From Gemmatimonadaceae bacterium (lineage in GTDB: Bacteria; Gemmatimonadota; Gemmatimonadetes; Gemmatimonadales; Gemmatimonadaceae), in NCBI GenBank assembly GCA_020852815.1, contig JADZAN010000010.1, positions 248,001-312,000 of the forward strand: a stretch of DNA of 64,000 nucleotides. Direction: 5' to 3'. Positions 7,576-15,838 of the stretch are shown one piece after another. The notes beneath the pieces were generated by a model. It saw only the letters and a list, made by a program, of their open reading frames with translations. It had not been told where the DNA came from and searched no databases. The position numbers and the translations under genes were made by a program. The number at the start of each line of letters is the position of its first letter. The stretch's first letter is position 1.

Positions 7576-9147
7576 ATGCGCCTTTCGATCGGCCAAAAAC
7601 TCACCCTCGCGTTTGCCGCGGCGGTCGCCATCCTCCTGGCGACCGGGGTGGTGTCGTATCGGAACACGCGTGAACTGCTGCGCACCACCGACCGGGTGGC
7701 GCACGCGCAGGAATCGGTGGCGGCGGCGGACGGGGTGGCGGCCGCCATGTCGCAGGCCGATGCGGCGGCGCGCACGCACTTGCTCATTGGGGACGACCGA
7801 TCGCGCCGTCAGGTGCAAGTCGCCGGCGATTCGGCGCGTGCCCTTGTCATGGCCTACGCCTCGCGTGCCGGCGCCGATCCGATCGCGCGGCGCGAGGCGG
7901 AAGCGCTCGACACGCTGGTGCGCCATCGGCTGCAACGCCTCGAGTGGTCCATGTCGCTGCACGATGACGGGGCGCCGGCGCAGGCGGCCGCACTGCTCGC
8001 GACGCGCGGTGACTCGTCAGACACCGACGCGCTCGACGCGCTCATTGGCGTCGTGCGCCGCCGGCACGTCGCAGAGCTGCAATCGCGCACCGTGGCCGCG
8101 CACGAGGGGGCCAACCGCGCCGATTTCATCCTCCGGTTCGGGCTCCTCCTGGTGGTCATCCTCGCGCCGCTGGCCTTCCTCATCGTGCGCAACGACTTCG
8201 CGATGCGTCAGGCGGCCGAGGCGGCGATCCTCGAGAGCGAGGGACGCCTGCGCGCCGCGACCGACGGGAGCCTGGATGCCTTCTACGTCCTGCGCGCCTT
8301 GCGTGACGCGAACGGGAGCGTGATGGACTTCGAGTTCGTCGACCTCAACGCGCGCGCCGAGTCGCTGCTCGGACACCAGCGCGCCCAGGTGCTGGGGCAG
8401 CGCCTGTGCGAGTTGATCCCCGCCAACCGCACACTCGGCTTTGTCGAGAAGTACCGGCGGGTGATGGAGACAGGGGTGGTGCTGGAGGAGGAGTGCGAAG
8501 TCACGTCGCGCGACTTCCACGCCGCATGGATCCATCATCAGGTGGTGCCGATGGTCGATGGCGTGGCCATCACCTCGCGCGACATCACCGAGCGGCGCCG
8601 CCAGGAGGACGCACTGCGCGCCCTCTCGCTGATCGACGAACTCACGGGGCTCTACAACCGACGCGGCTTCCTCACCCTCGCGCAGCAGCAGCTCAAGCTG
8701 GCGCGGCGCGGACATCGCGAGTTGGTCCTCCTGTTCATCGACATGGATGACTTCAAGGAGATCAACGACACGTTCGGGCATCACGAGGGCGACACGGCGC
8801 TGCGGCGGGCCTCGGAGATTCTCAAGCACACGTTCCGCGATTCCGACATCATCGCGCGGCTGGGCGGCGACGAGTTCGTCGTGCTGGCGACCGACGCCGG
8901 GAAGTCGGGGAGCGAGATCATCATCCAGCGCCTGCGGCGCGAGCTTCTCGAGCGCAACGAGTGCGACGGCTTCCCTTACCGCCTCTCGTTCAGCGTGGGC
9001 GCCGCCCGCTTCGACCCCGACGCCCCCCCGTCGATCGAGGAGCTGATGGCGGCGGCGGACTCGATGCTGTACGAGCAGAAGAAGGACCGGCGCCGGCGCA
9101 CGCCGTCGCGCCTGCCGTCGGCCCCGCCCGCTCCGGTGGGCGTTTAG
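7576..9147 (+). CDS. Membrane sensor diguanylate cyclase with CHASE3-like, PAS and GGDEF domains
   Basis: The predicted topology is an N-terminal membrane helix (about 8-26), a periplasmic helical domain of about 150 residues resembling CHASE3, a second membrane helix (about 193-212), a PAS domain (about 215-340, ending SRDITERRRQE) and a GGDEF domain. The catalytic GGDEF is at 430-434, preceded by an RxxD inhibitory site (RDSD), so it should make cyclic di-GMP and be product-inhibited. The last 25 residues are basic and proline-rich. ATG start. It is monocistronic, with a structured leader upstream. No EAL domain is present, so it is a synthase only. Confidence 0.9.
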   Translation: MRLSIGQKLTLAFAAAVAILLATGVVSYRNTRELLRTTDRVAHAQESVAAADGVAAAMSQADAAARTHLLIGDDRSRRQVQVAGDSARALVMAYASRAGADPIARREAEALDTLVRHRLQRLEWSMSLHDDGAPAQAAALLATRGDSSDTDALDALIGVVRRRHVAELQSRTVAAHEGANRADFILRFGLLLVVILAPLAFLIVRNDFAMRQAAEAAILESEGRLRAATDGSLDAFYVLRALRDANGSVMDFEFVDLNARAESLLGHQRAQVLGQRLCELIPANRTLGFVEKYRRVMETGVVLEEECEVTSRDFHAAWIHHQVVPMVDGVAITSRDITERRRQEDALRALSLIDELTGLYNRRGFLTLAQQQLKLARRGHRELVLLFIDMDDFKEINDTFGHHEGDTALRRASEILKHTFRDSDIIARLGGDEFVVLATDAGKSGSEIIIQRLRRELLERNECDGFPYRLSFSVGAARFDPDAPPSIEELMAAADSMLYEQKKDRRRRTPSRLPSAPPAPVGV

Positions 9148-9229
9148 CGCTCCGGCGCTCCGCCGCCGGCCGCGGCGGGGCACGCGCGCCGCTTCATTTT
9201 GACCAGGGGACGGCGCATATTGGCCGCTC

Positions 9230-9778
9230 ATGGCATCCACGCGATCGATCGCGCTCGACGCCCGGGCCGTGGCGAGAACGCTGCGCCGCATGGCCGACGA
9301 AATCGTCGAGCTGTTTGATGGAACCGATGACCTGATCCTGGTTGGCATCCAGCGCCGCGGGGTGCAGCTGGCCGACCGACTGGTCGAGATGATCAGGGAG
9401 CGCGAGGGCGTACAGCTACCGCGCGGCGCGCTCGACATCACGCTCTACCGCGACGACCTCCAGACCGTGGGGCCGCGACCGGTGGTGGGGAAGACGCACC
9501 TCCCCTGGTTGATCGATCGCCAGCGCGTCGTGATCGTCGACGACGTGCTGTATACCGGGCGAACGATCCGCGCCGCACTCGACGAACTGGCAGACTTCGG
9601 GCGGCCGTCGCGAATTGCCCTCGCCGTCCTCGTCGACCGCGGCGGGCGCGAGCTCCCGATTCATGCCGACATCGTGGGGAAGAAGCTCGACGTGGTGCAG
9701 CCGGCGCGCGTGGATGTGCAGGTGTCGGAGCTCGACGGCGAGGACGCGGTCACGGTGGTGACGGGAGGCGAGGCGTGA
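9230..9778 (+). CDS. pyrR: Pyrimidine regulatory protein PyrR / uracil phosphoribosyltransferase
   Basis: In characterised bacteria PyrR binds pyr mRNA leaders in response to UMP or PRPP and has weak uracil phosphoribosyltransferase activity. The 182 residues have the PRTase type I fold with PRPP loop [13 protein letters not shown] (about 100-112) and the PyrR-typical DITLYRDD (about 69-76). Its stop overlaps the pyrB GTG start by 4 nt (GTGA), so pyrR-pyrB are coupled. No clear PyrR-binding anti-antiterminator is visible in the 80-nt upstream gap, so I cannot show that it regulates this operon. ATG start. Confidence 0.93.
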   Translation: MASTRSIALDARAVARTLRRMADEIVELFDGTDDLILVGIQRRGVQLADRLVEMIREREGVQLPRGALDITLYRDDLQTVGPRPVVGKTHLPWLIDRQRVVIVDDVLYTGRTIRAALDELADFGRPSRIALAVLVDRGGRELPIHADIVGKKLDVVQPARVDVQVSELDGEDAVTVVTGGEA

Positions 9779-10728
9779 ACTCGCCGCACCTCGGAAAGGA
9801 CCTGCTGGGACTGGAGGAACTCACGGCGGCGAAGATCCAGCTCCTGCTCGACACCGCGGAACCGTTCAAGGAGATTTCGCTCCGGGCGATCAAGAAGGTC
9901 CCGACGCTTCGCGGTGCGACGATCGTGAACCTCTTCTTCGAGCCGTCGACGCGCACGCGCATCTCGTTCGAGTTCGCCGAGAAGCGCCTCTCCGCCGACA
10001 CCGTCAACGTCGCCTCGGCCGGTTCGAGCGTCTCGAAGGGGGAGACGCTGGTCGACACCGCCCGGAACCTCGAGGCGATGAAGATCGACATGGTCGTCGT
10101 GCGGCACGCGGCGTCGGGGGCGGCGCGCTTCCTGGCGCAGCGCATCGAATCCAACGTGATCAACGCCGGCGACGGGACGCACGAGCACCCCACGCAGGGA
10201 CTGCTCGACATGCTCACGCTGCGCGATCACTTCAAGCGGCTGGAGGGGCTGCGCGTCTGCATCTGCGGCGACGTGCTGCACTCGCGTGTGGCGCGCTCGA
10301 ACATCTGGGGGCTGCAGAAGATGGGGGCCGAGGTGGCGATCTGCGGCCCGCGATCGCTCCTGCCAAACCATGTGGAGTCGCTCGGCGTGCACGTGTTCCG
10401 GCGCATCGAGGAGGCGATCGAGTGGGCCGATGCGCTGAACATCCTCCGCTTGCAGCTGGAGCGCATGCAGGGGGGCTACATTCCGTCGCTGCGCGAGTAC
10501 AACCGTGTCTTCGGCGTCACGCGCGAGAAGCTCGAGCGTGCGCCGCGCGACATCCTCATCATGCATCCCGGCCCCATGAACCGTGGCGTCGAGATCGACT
10601 CCGACGTGGCCGATGGTCCGCACTCGGTCATCCTCGACCAGGTGACCAACGGCGTCGCCGTCCGCATGGCGGTGCTGTACCTCCTGGCCGGCGGCAATCC
10701 CGCGCTGGCCGAAGCTGCGAAGGGTTAG
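9775..10728 (+). CDS. pyrB: Aspartate carbamoyltransferase catalytic subunit
   Basis: Second step of de novo pyrimidine synthesis: carbamoyl phosphate plus aspartate gives N-carbamoyl-aspartate. The 317 residues include the carbamoyl-phosphate loop FFEPSTRTR (STRT at 58-61), HPTQ at 138-141 and HPGPMNRG near the C-terminus. The GTG start overlaps the pyrR stop. No regulatory pyrI is present, and pyrC follows after a 69-nt gap containing a dispersed repeat. This is the usual non-proteobacterial pyrR-pyrB-pyrC arrangement. Confidence 0.96.
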   Translation: MNSPHLGKDLLGLEELTAAKIQLLLDTAEPFKEISLRAIKKVPTLRGATIVNLFFEPSTRTRISFEFAEKRLSADTVNVASAGSSVSKGETLVDTARNLEAMKIDMVVVRHAASGAARFLAQRIESNVINAGDGTHEHPTQGLLDMLTLRDHFKRLEGLRVCICGDVLHSRVARSNIWGLQKMGAEVAICGPRSLLPNHVESLGVHVFRRIEEAIEWADALNILRLQLERMQGGYIPSLREYNRVFGVTREKLERAPRDILIMHPGPMNRGVEIDSDVADGPHSVILDQVTNGVAVRMAVLYLLAGGNPALAEAAKG

Positions 10729-10745
10729 AGGTCGCACCTCGCCCG

Positions 10746-10793
10746 CCTCCCCCCAGCCTTCGCTGGGGCAAGCTTTCTCCCGTCTCCCGTCCC
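10746..10793 (-). repeat. Dispersed intergenic hairpin element, copy in the pyrB-pyrC gap
   Basis: A block of about 48 bp that recurs almost identically, in the opposite orientation, at 33441-33488 after groL. Its core, CCCCAGC-CTTC-GCTGGGG (10751-10768), is a perfect 7-bp hairpin. It is flanked by an AAGCTT-containing spacer and CCCGTCTCCCGTCCC. It fills most of the 69-nt gap between pyrB and pyrC. The strand given is relative to the groL copy. Confidence 0.8.
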
Positions 10794-10797
10794 ACAC

Positions 10798-12111
10798 GTG
10801 CCCAACTCCACGCCGCACCAGTACGTCCTCCTCCGCAACGGACGCGTCCTCGATCCGTCGTCCAACCTCGACGTGACCGGCGACGTCCTGGTCGCCAACG
10901 GCGTCATCGAGCACGCCGGCGCGCCGTTAGGCGACGTGCGGCGCGACGGCGACCTGGTCGAGATCGACTGCGCCGGACAGGTGGTCTCGCCCGGCTTCGT
11001 CGACGTGCACTGCCACCTGCGCGAACCCGGGCGCGAGGATGTGGAGACCATCGCGACCGGCGCCCGCGCCGCTGCAGCTGGCGGCTTCACCGCTGTCTGC
11101 GCCATGCCCAACACCGACCCGGTGACCGACAACCAGGCGGCGGTGGGCTTCATCATCCGCCAGGCCATGCGTGCCGCGGCGGCGCGCGTCTATCCCATCG
11201 GCGCCATCTCGGTGGGGCAGAAGGGTGAGGCGCTCGCCGAGTTCGGGGAGATGATCGGCGCCGGCGCCGTGGCGGTGAGCGATGACGGCAAGCCGGTGGC
11301 CAGTGCGCAGCTCATGCGCACGGCGCTCGAATATGCGCGCACCTTCGAGATCCCCGTCGCCGACCACTGCGAGGAACCGACGCTCGCCAAGGGCGGGGCC
11401 ATGAACGAGGGCGTCGTCTCGGCCCGGCTCGGACTCAAGGGGATCCCGAGCGAGGCCGAGGAGATCATGGTGATTCGCGACATCCTCCTCGCGCGGCGCA
11501 CCGGCGGCCACGTGCACCTGTGCCACATGTCGACCAGGACGTCGGTCGAACTGATCCGGTGGGGAAAGGACCGCAACATCCGCGTGACCGCGGAGGTGTG
11601 CCCGCATCACCTCTCGCTCACCGAAGAGTCCGTCGAAGGCTACAACACAAACGCCAAGATGAATCCGCCGCTCCGCACGGCGGAGGACGTCGAGTATCTC
11701 AAGCAGGCGGTGAAGGACGGGACGATCGATCTCGTGGCCACCGACCACGCGCCGCACCACTACGACGAAAAGGAGCGCGAGTTCTCCGATGCGCCCAACG
11801 GCATCATCGGGTTGGAGACGGCGCTGGCGGTGATGGTGACCAACCTCGTGGAGCCCGGCATCATCAGCTACGCGACGCTCGTCGATCGCATGTCGTGTTC
11901 ACCGGCGCGGATCTTTCACCTGCCGGGCGGGACGCTGCGTCGCGGGAGTGTGGCCGACATCACAGTCTTCGACCCGGCGGCGCGCTGGTCGGTGGACCCC
12001 GCCACCTTCCTGTCCAAGGGACGCAACACGCCGTATGCTGGGATGTCGCTGACGGGGCGCGCCACCTGTACCATTGTGGGGGGACGGATCGTCTATCGCC
12101 TGACATCGTAG
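10798..12111 (+). CDS. pyrC: Dihydroorotase (type I)
   Basis: Zinc amidohydrolase that closes carbamoyl-aspartate to dihydroorotate. The 437 residues include DVHCHLREPG (metal His71 and His73), the HLCHMS metal region (near 240) and ATDHAPHH with the catalytic metal Asp at about 316. Length and motifs indicate the multidomain-type (class I) enzyme rather than the short E. coli form. GTG start. The aldolase gene begins 9 nt after its stop, so it heads the second half of the pyr cluster. Confidence 0.95.
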   Translation: MPNSTPHQYVLLRNGRVLDPSSNLDVTGDVLVANGVIEHAGAPLGDVRRDGDLVEIDCAGQVVSPGFVDVHCHLREPGREDVETIATGARAAAAGGFTAVCAMPNTDPVTDNQAAVGFIIRQAMRAAAARVYPIGAISVGQKGEALAEFGEMIGAGAVAVSDDGKPVASAQLMRTALEYARTFEIPVADHCEEPTLAKGGAMNEGVVSARLGLKGIPSEAEEIMVIRDILLARRTGGHVHLCHMSTRTSVELIRWGKDRNIRVTAEVCPHHLSLTEESVEGYNTNAKMNPPLRTAEDVEYLKQAVKDGTIDLVATDHAPHHYDEKEREFSDAPNGIIGLETALAVMVTNLVEPGIISYATLVDRMSCSPARIFHLPGGTLRRGSVADITVFDPAARWSVDPATFLSKGRNTPYAGMSLTGRATCTIVGGRIVYRLTS

Positions 12112-12119
12112 GGGACTGG

Positions 12120-12782
12120 ATGGCACCACGCGGGACGTTCGCGCTCAGGCGTGAGATTGTGACAGCCTGTCAGCGGCTCTATGCGCGCGGGCTCATTTCG
12201 GGACCCGATGGCAATGTCTCGGTTCGCCTCGCGGGCGATCGCATTCTCGTGACGCCTTCCGGGCTTTCCAAGGTAGATGTGCACACCAGCGACCTGGTCG
12301 AGATGAGGCTCGATGGACGCGTGCTGGATGGACGGGCGAAGCCATCGTCCGAAGTGCAGATGCACCTGCGGATCTACCAGCGTCGTCCCGACGTGCACGC
12401 CGTCGTTCACGCGCATCCTCCAACGGCGACGGCGTTCTCGGTCGCCGGCGAGACTCTGGCGAGCGATGTCCTTCCCGAACTGATCCACCAGGTGGGGCAC
12501 GTCCCGCTGATCCCCTTCGCGATGCCCGGCACGACTTCACTCGCCGACGCGTTCGAACCCTTCCTTGCCGCGCACGATGCCTTCCTCATGGCCAACCACG
12601 GCGCCACGACGGTCGGGTCCACGCTCTCCATGGCGCTCCAGCGCATGGAGAGCCTCGAGCACGGCGCGACGATCCTGCTCACCGCGAGGATGCTGGGCCG
12701 AGTGAACTCACTCGCGCCTTCGCAGGTACAAGCACTGCTGGATGCCCGCGCGCGCGCGGCGCGTGGTCCAGCGGCGAGGTAG
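12120..12782 (+). CDS. Class II aldolase / adducin-family protein (FucA-like)
   Basis: Zinc-dependent aldolase fold. All FucA metal and catalytic residues appear at a constant offset of five: Glu78, His97 and His99 (VVHAHPP) and His160 (MANHGATT), against 73, 92, 94 and 155 in E. coli L-fuculose-1-phosphate aldolase. That makes a working retro-aldol or related enzyme likely, but the sugar phosphate is unknown. MtnB (methylthioribulose-1-phosphate dehydratase) and ribulose epimerase belong to the same fold. The ATG start lies 9 nt after pyrC. No other sugar-catabolism gene is nearby. 220 residues, a normal length. Confidence 0.85.
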   Translation: MAPRGTFALRREIVTACQRLYARGLISGPDGNVSVRLAGDRILVTPSGLSKVDVHTSDLVEMRLDGRVLDGRAKPSSEVQMHLRIYQRRPDVHAVVHAHPPTATAFSVAGETLASDVLPELIHQVGHVPLIPFAMPGTTSLADAFEPFLAAHDAFLMANHGATTVGSTLSMALQRMESLEHGATILLTARMLGRVNSLAPSQVQALLDARARAARGPAAR

Positions 12783-12856
12783 CGGGGCCCGCACGTGCCC
12801 GTTGCCGCGCAAATGAAGACCCGACGACTGCATACGCTCCGACCCGAGGGAACCGC

Positions 12857-13831
12857 ATGACGAGCTTCGATTCGAATCCGATGGACGCGCTCACCGCGCT
12901 GCTCGAGGAGCGCCGCCGCTACGAAGGGTGGCTGGCGCAACTCGATGCGCGACGCGCCAACTCGCCGTCGCACGTCGTCGAGCGTGTGCGGGGTGACTAT
13001 CTCGGGCGTCTGGACGCGGTCACGCAGAAGCTGCGCGGGCGTGCCGAGGAGCTGGAGACGTCGGCAAGGGAGCTGCGCGATCGCATTGCCGTGTTGCAGG
13101 ACGAGGAGAATGGCAAGCGCGACGAGCGCGCGGAACTCGAACTTCGCGCCATGGTCGGGGAGTTCTCGCCGGACCAGTCCTCCAGCGCCATTGCGTCGTG
13201 CGACGAGGTGATTGGACGCGTGGTCGGGGAGCGCTCCGGGCTCGAGGCGGAACTGGCGCGCGTGGCCGACGTCCTGAGCCAGGTGGTAGCGCCGCCGATT
13301 GCCGAGCCCATCGCGGCTCCGGCGGAGGAAGTGGCCGCTGCGGAGCCGGTCGCCGTGTCGCCACCGGACGAAATCACCGCCGAGCACGAACCGCTGCAGA
13401 CACAGGAGATGGCGGCGGCTTCGGCGCTCGAGACGGCTTCGATCGCGCCGCAGGGCGAGACGTCGCCGATCGACGAGTTGGCATTTCTCCACTCGGTCGT
13501 GGATGGCCCCAGTCACGAGAGTGCGCCGCTGTCGGCGCCGGAGGCCTCGGGGCAGGGAGGACAGCAGACGGGTGCCGATTTGCTCCCGCCCCCCGTCCTC
13601 ACCGCGCCTCGCCGCCCGGTGACGCCGCTGTCCACGAGCATTCCGACCTCGCGCGATCCGTTCGCCGGACCGTCAAAGGCGTCGTCGCTCACCCCGGGAA
13701 GCATCCCGTCGTTCCTCAAGGACATGCCCACCGAGCAGGTCAAGACGCTCAAGTGCCAGGAATGCGGGACGATGAACTACCCGACCGAGTGGTACTGCGA
13801 GCGGTGTGGCGGCGAACTGGCGGCGATGTAA
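12857..13831 (+). CDS. Uncharacterised coiled-coil protein with C-terminal zinc ribbon
   Basis: No function recognised. Residues about 10-150 are charged and heptad-like, suggesting a long coiled coil. Residues about 150-300 are Pro/Ala/Glu-rich and probably disordered. The last 25 residues form a zinc ribbon with CQECG and CERCG knuckles 16 residues apart. No signal peptide or membrane helix, so probably cytosolic. Preceded by a GAGGGA ribosome-binding-like sequence and followed by a strong bidirectional terminator shared with rpsT. The layout suggests a scaffold or nucleic-acid-associated adaptor, but this is speculation. Confidence 0.75.
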   Translation: MTSFDSNPMDALTALLEERRRYEGWLAQLDARRANSPSHVVERVRGDYLGRLDAVTQKLRGRAEELETSARELRDRIAVLQDEENGKRDERAELELRAMVGEFSPDQSSSAIASCDEVIGRVVGERSGLEAELARVADVLSQVVAPPIAEPIAAPAEEVAAAEPVAVSPPDEITAEHEPLQTQEMAAASALETASIAPQGETSPIDELAFLHSVVDGPSHESAPLSAPEASGQGGQQTGADLLPPPVLTAPRRPVTPLSTSIPTSRDPFAGPSKASSLTPGSIPSFLKDMPTEQVKTLKCQECGTMNYPTEWYCERCGGELAAM

Positions 13832-13876
13832 GCCGCGAGGTACTCGGCGATTGAGCCGCCCGCGGTTGAACGAGAA

Positions 13877-13906
13877 CGCGGGGCGATCCACTCGGATCGC
13901 CCCGCG
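13877..13906. terminator. Bidirectional terminator between zinc-ribbon gene and rpsT
   Basis: Perfect 13-bp stem CGCGGGGCGATCC / GGATCGCCCCGCG with an ACTC loop, between two convergent genes. There is no long U-tract on either side, but position and stem strength support a shared terminator. Confidence 0.75.
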
Positions 13907-13957
13907 CTTCGTGTGTGCCCTCGTCGCGACGGTCGTGTGACCGTCGCGCGGATACCG

Positions 13958-14203
13958 CTACTTGGCGGCGTTGGCCTTCTTGTCGAGGTGGCTCTTGTGA
14001 CGGGCGGCGGCGTTCCGGTGGATGAGCCCCTTGCGGGCAGCGCGATCCAGCAGCGAGATGGCCGTCTTGGTCACGTCCGGCGAGGCGCCGTCGGCCTTCG
14101 CCTTTTTCAACGCCGTGCGAAGCGCCGAGCGCTGGGCGCGATTGCGCACGGTCGCGGCGCGGGACTTCCGCATGTTCTTTTCGGCGGAGGCGATATTCGG
14201 CAC
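13958..14203 (-). CDS. rpsT: 30S ribosomal protein S20
   Basis: Primary 16S rRNA-binding protein of the small subunit. The 81 residues begin MPNIASAEKNMRKS, the canonical S20 N-terminus, and are Lys/Arg/Ala-rich three-helix throughout. The start is GTG, with GGAG 7 nt upstream on the minus strand. A non-AUG start is also found in E. coli rpsT, where it lowers expression. It has its own strong promoter with a palindrome around the -10 box (14241-14266), which may serve regulation. It converges on the zinc-ribbon gene across a shared terminator. Confidence 0.96.
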   Translation of the reverse strand: MPNIASAEKNMRKSRAATVRNRAQRSALRTALKKAKADGASPDVTKTAISLLDRAARKGLIHRNAAARHKSHLDKKANAAK

Positions 14204-14240
14204 GAAGTAACTCCGGTGGGGCGGTGTTCTAGGGTTGGTT

Positions 14241-14266
14241 GCGAGCCATGAATCCTATTGGCTCGC
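14241..14266 (-). promoter_or_regulatory. Perfect inverted repeat over the rpsT -10 box (candidate operator)
   Basis: GCGAGCCA (14241-14248) and TGGCTCGC (14259-14266) are exact reverse complements, 10 nt apart, with the rpsT -10 hexamer inside the spacer. A protein bound here would block RNA polymerase. In RNA only half would be transcribed, so an operator is more likely than an mRNA structure. Confidence 0.5.
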
Positions 14267-14280
14267 GGGGGGCATGTCAA
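14252..14280 (-). promoter_or_regulatory. Sigma70-type promoter of rpsT
   Basis: On the minus strand a perfect TTGACA (14275-14280) and TAGGAT (14252-14257) are spaced by 17 nt. The predicted transcript starts near 14245, giving a leader of about 42 nt before the GTG start. This is the best -35 match in the window. Confidence 0.8.
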
Positions 14281-14338
14281 GCAACGACAGCATGTTGGCC
14301 GTCGGTGGCGAGGCGTGCTTGGTGAGCCTCGCGCTGCT

Positions 14339-14367
14339 TTGACTCTGCTTTCCCTCCCGACTAGCTT
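14339..14367 (+). promoter_or_regulatory. Sigma70-type promoter of the site-2 protease / scpAB operon
   Basis: TTGACT (14339-14344) and TAGCTT (14362-14367) with 17-nt spacing, about 42 nt ahead of the TTG start at 14409. Divergent from the rpsT promoter. Confidence 0.65.
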
Positions 14368-14408
14368 GCCCGTCCTTCCGCTCCACCCCCCCCAAACGCC
14401 GTCAGCCA

Positions 14409-15104
14409 TTGGACAAGCTCCAGGAGTTCCTGCTCGTGGCGCCGGTGCTGCTGTTCTCGATGGTCGCCCACGAGTTCGCGCACGGCTATGCGGCGCTCAA
14501 ACAGGGGGACCCGACTGCGTACCAGTTGGGGCGGCTGACGTGGAACCCGCTGAAGCACATCGACCCGTTCTTCACGATCCTTCTCCCGATGCTGACGTTC
14601 TTCACGGGGGGCTTCATCTTCGGCGGGGCGAAGCCGGTGCCGGTGATGCCGCGCAATTACCGCAACTACCGGCGCGGTGACATCATCGTGTCGATGGCGG
14701 GGATCGTGACCAACCTCGCCCTGGCGCTCCTCTGCGCCGTGGTGATCGTCGCGCTGGGACTCATGGGGCGCGTGCTTCCGGTTGCCACCGACACGCTGGC
14801 CATCCTGCAGCGCATGTTCATCACCGGGATCGTGTTCAACCTGATCCTGGCGATGTTCAACCTGCTCCCGATCCCCCCCCTCGACGGGTCGCACGTGATG
14901 AAGTATCTCCTCCCGCCAGCGTGGGCCATTCGCTACCAGCAGGTGGGGATGTACGGGATCTTCATCCTGATGATCCTGATGATGACGCGCGTTGGCGCGC
15001 CACTGCTCTCGGCGTGGATGACGCCCGTCAACATCGTCGGCGGCGCGCTCATGCGCGCCATTTCGCAGTTTGTCCTGCCGAGCCAGTTCACGCTGGGAAT
15101 GTGA
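14409..15104 (+). CDS. Site-2 protease family (M50) membrane metalloprotease
   Basis: Intramembrane zinc protease. HEFAH at about residues 21-25 supplies two zinc His and the catalytic Glu, and NLLPIPPLDGS (about 152-162) supplies the zinc Asp. Five to six hydrophobic segments fill the remaining length. With 231 residues and no PDZ domain it belongs to the compact group (YwhC/Rip3-like) often found next to scpA, as here. The substrate is unknown. TTG start, so translation may be modest. The scpA ATG overlaps its stop by 1 nt (TGATG). Confidence 0.88.
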   Translation: MDKLQEFLLVAPVLLFSMVAHEFAHGYAALKQGDPTAYQLGRLTWNPLKHIDPFFTILLPMLTFFTGGFIFGGAKPVPVMPRNYRNYRRGDIIVSMAGIVTNLALALLCAVVIVALGLMGRVLPVATDTLAILQRMFITGIVFNLILAMFNLLPIPPLDGSHVMKYLLPPAWAIRYQQVGMYGIFILMILMMTRVGAPLLSAWMTPVNIVGGALMRAISQFVLPSQFTLGM

Positions 15105-15838
15105 TGTCGTCGATCGCCGTGGAGCACGAGCATCCTTTCGTCGTCGAGCTGTCGCAGTTCCAGGGGCCGCTGGACCTCCTGCTCGGGCTCATTCGCGACG
15201 AGAAGGTGGACATCTACGACATCCCCATCTCGCGTATCGCCGACCAGTTCCTGGGGAAGATCCACACCCTCGGGCTCGACCAGGCGGCCGACTACCTCGA
15301 GATGGCGGCGCGACTGCTGCGCATCAAGGCGCAGATGCTCCTCCCGCGCAACGAGAGCGACGACGCGTGGGAAGACCCGCGCGCCGAACTCGTGCGGCGC
15401 CTCCTGGAATACCAGCAGATGCGCGAAGTGGTCGATGTGCTCGAGCGACGTGCCGAGGATCGCCGTTCGCGCTTTGCGCGTGCCTACATCTCGCCAACCG
15501 GGGCCGAGCCGCCGCCCTCGCCACTGGCGCTCTCGCTGGCCGAGCTCCTCTCGGCGATCGATCGCGTGTTGCGCGTGGCGAGGGACCCGGCGGTGCACGA
15601 CGTCATTCCGCGTGCGCTCGACGTGGACGGGGCCATCGACATCGTGCGCGGCCTGCTCGCGTTGCGCGAGCGCGCGCGGTGGCGCGACGTGGTGCGGCAG
15701 GGCGCCGAGCGGTGGGAAATTCTCTCCGCCCTCCTGGCGCTGCTGGAACTGGCGCGCCGCGGCGAGCTCAAACTCATGCAGGCGACTCCGTTCGCCAACG
15801 TGTTCATCACTCGTGAATCCCCTGGCCAAGCTGCTTGA
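15104..15838 (+). CDS. scpA: Segregation and condensation protein A
   Basis: Kleisin subunit that bridges the SMC dimer in chromosome condensation. The 244 residues include the FQGPLDLLLGLIRDEKVDIYDIPISRI N-terminal signature (about 18-45), a helical middle and a winged-helix C-terminus (ELKLMQATPFANVFIT). Starts at the ATG that overlaps the protease stop. The frame extends upstream, but only as a shadow of the protease gene. scpB begins 26 nt before its end, indicating tight coupling. Confidence 0.94.
   Translation: MSSIAVEHEHPFVVELSQFQGPLDLLLGLIRDEKVDIYDIPISRIADQFLGKIHTLGLDQAADYLEMAARLLRIKAQMLLPRNESDDAWEDPRAELVRRLLEYQQMREVVDVLERRAEDRRSRFARAYISPTGAEPPPSPLALSLAELLSAIDRVLRVARDPAVHDVIPRALDVDGAIDIVRGLLALRERARWRDVVRQGAERWEILSALLALLELARRGELKLMQATPFANVFITRESPGQAA

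Noticed and set aside
9160-9178. Hairpin CCGCCGC/GCGGCGG after the PAS-GGDEF gene as a terminator
   Set aside because: Only 7 bp in very GC-rich DNA and no T-tract; too weak to call.
9199-9223. TTGACC at 9199 as a pyrR promoter
   Set aside because: No acceptable -10 hexamer at 16-18 nt; the AT-rich CATATT is only 11 nt away.
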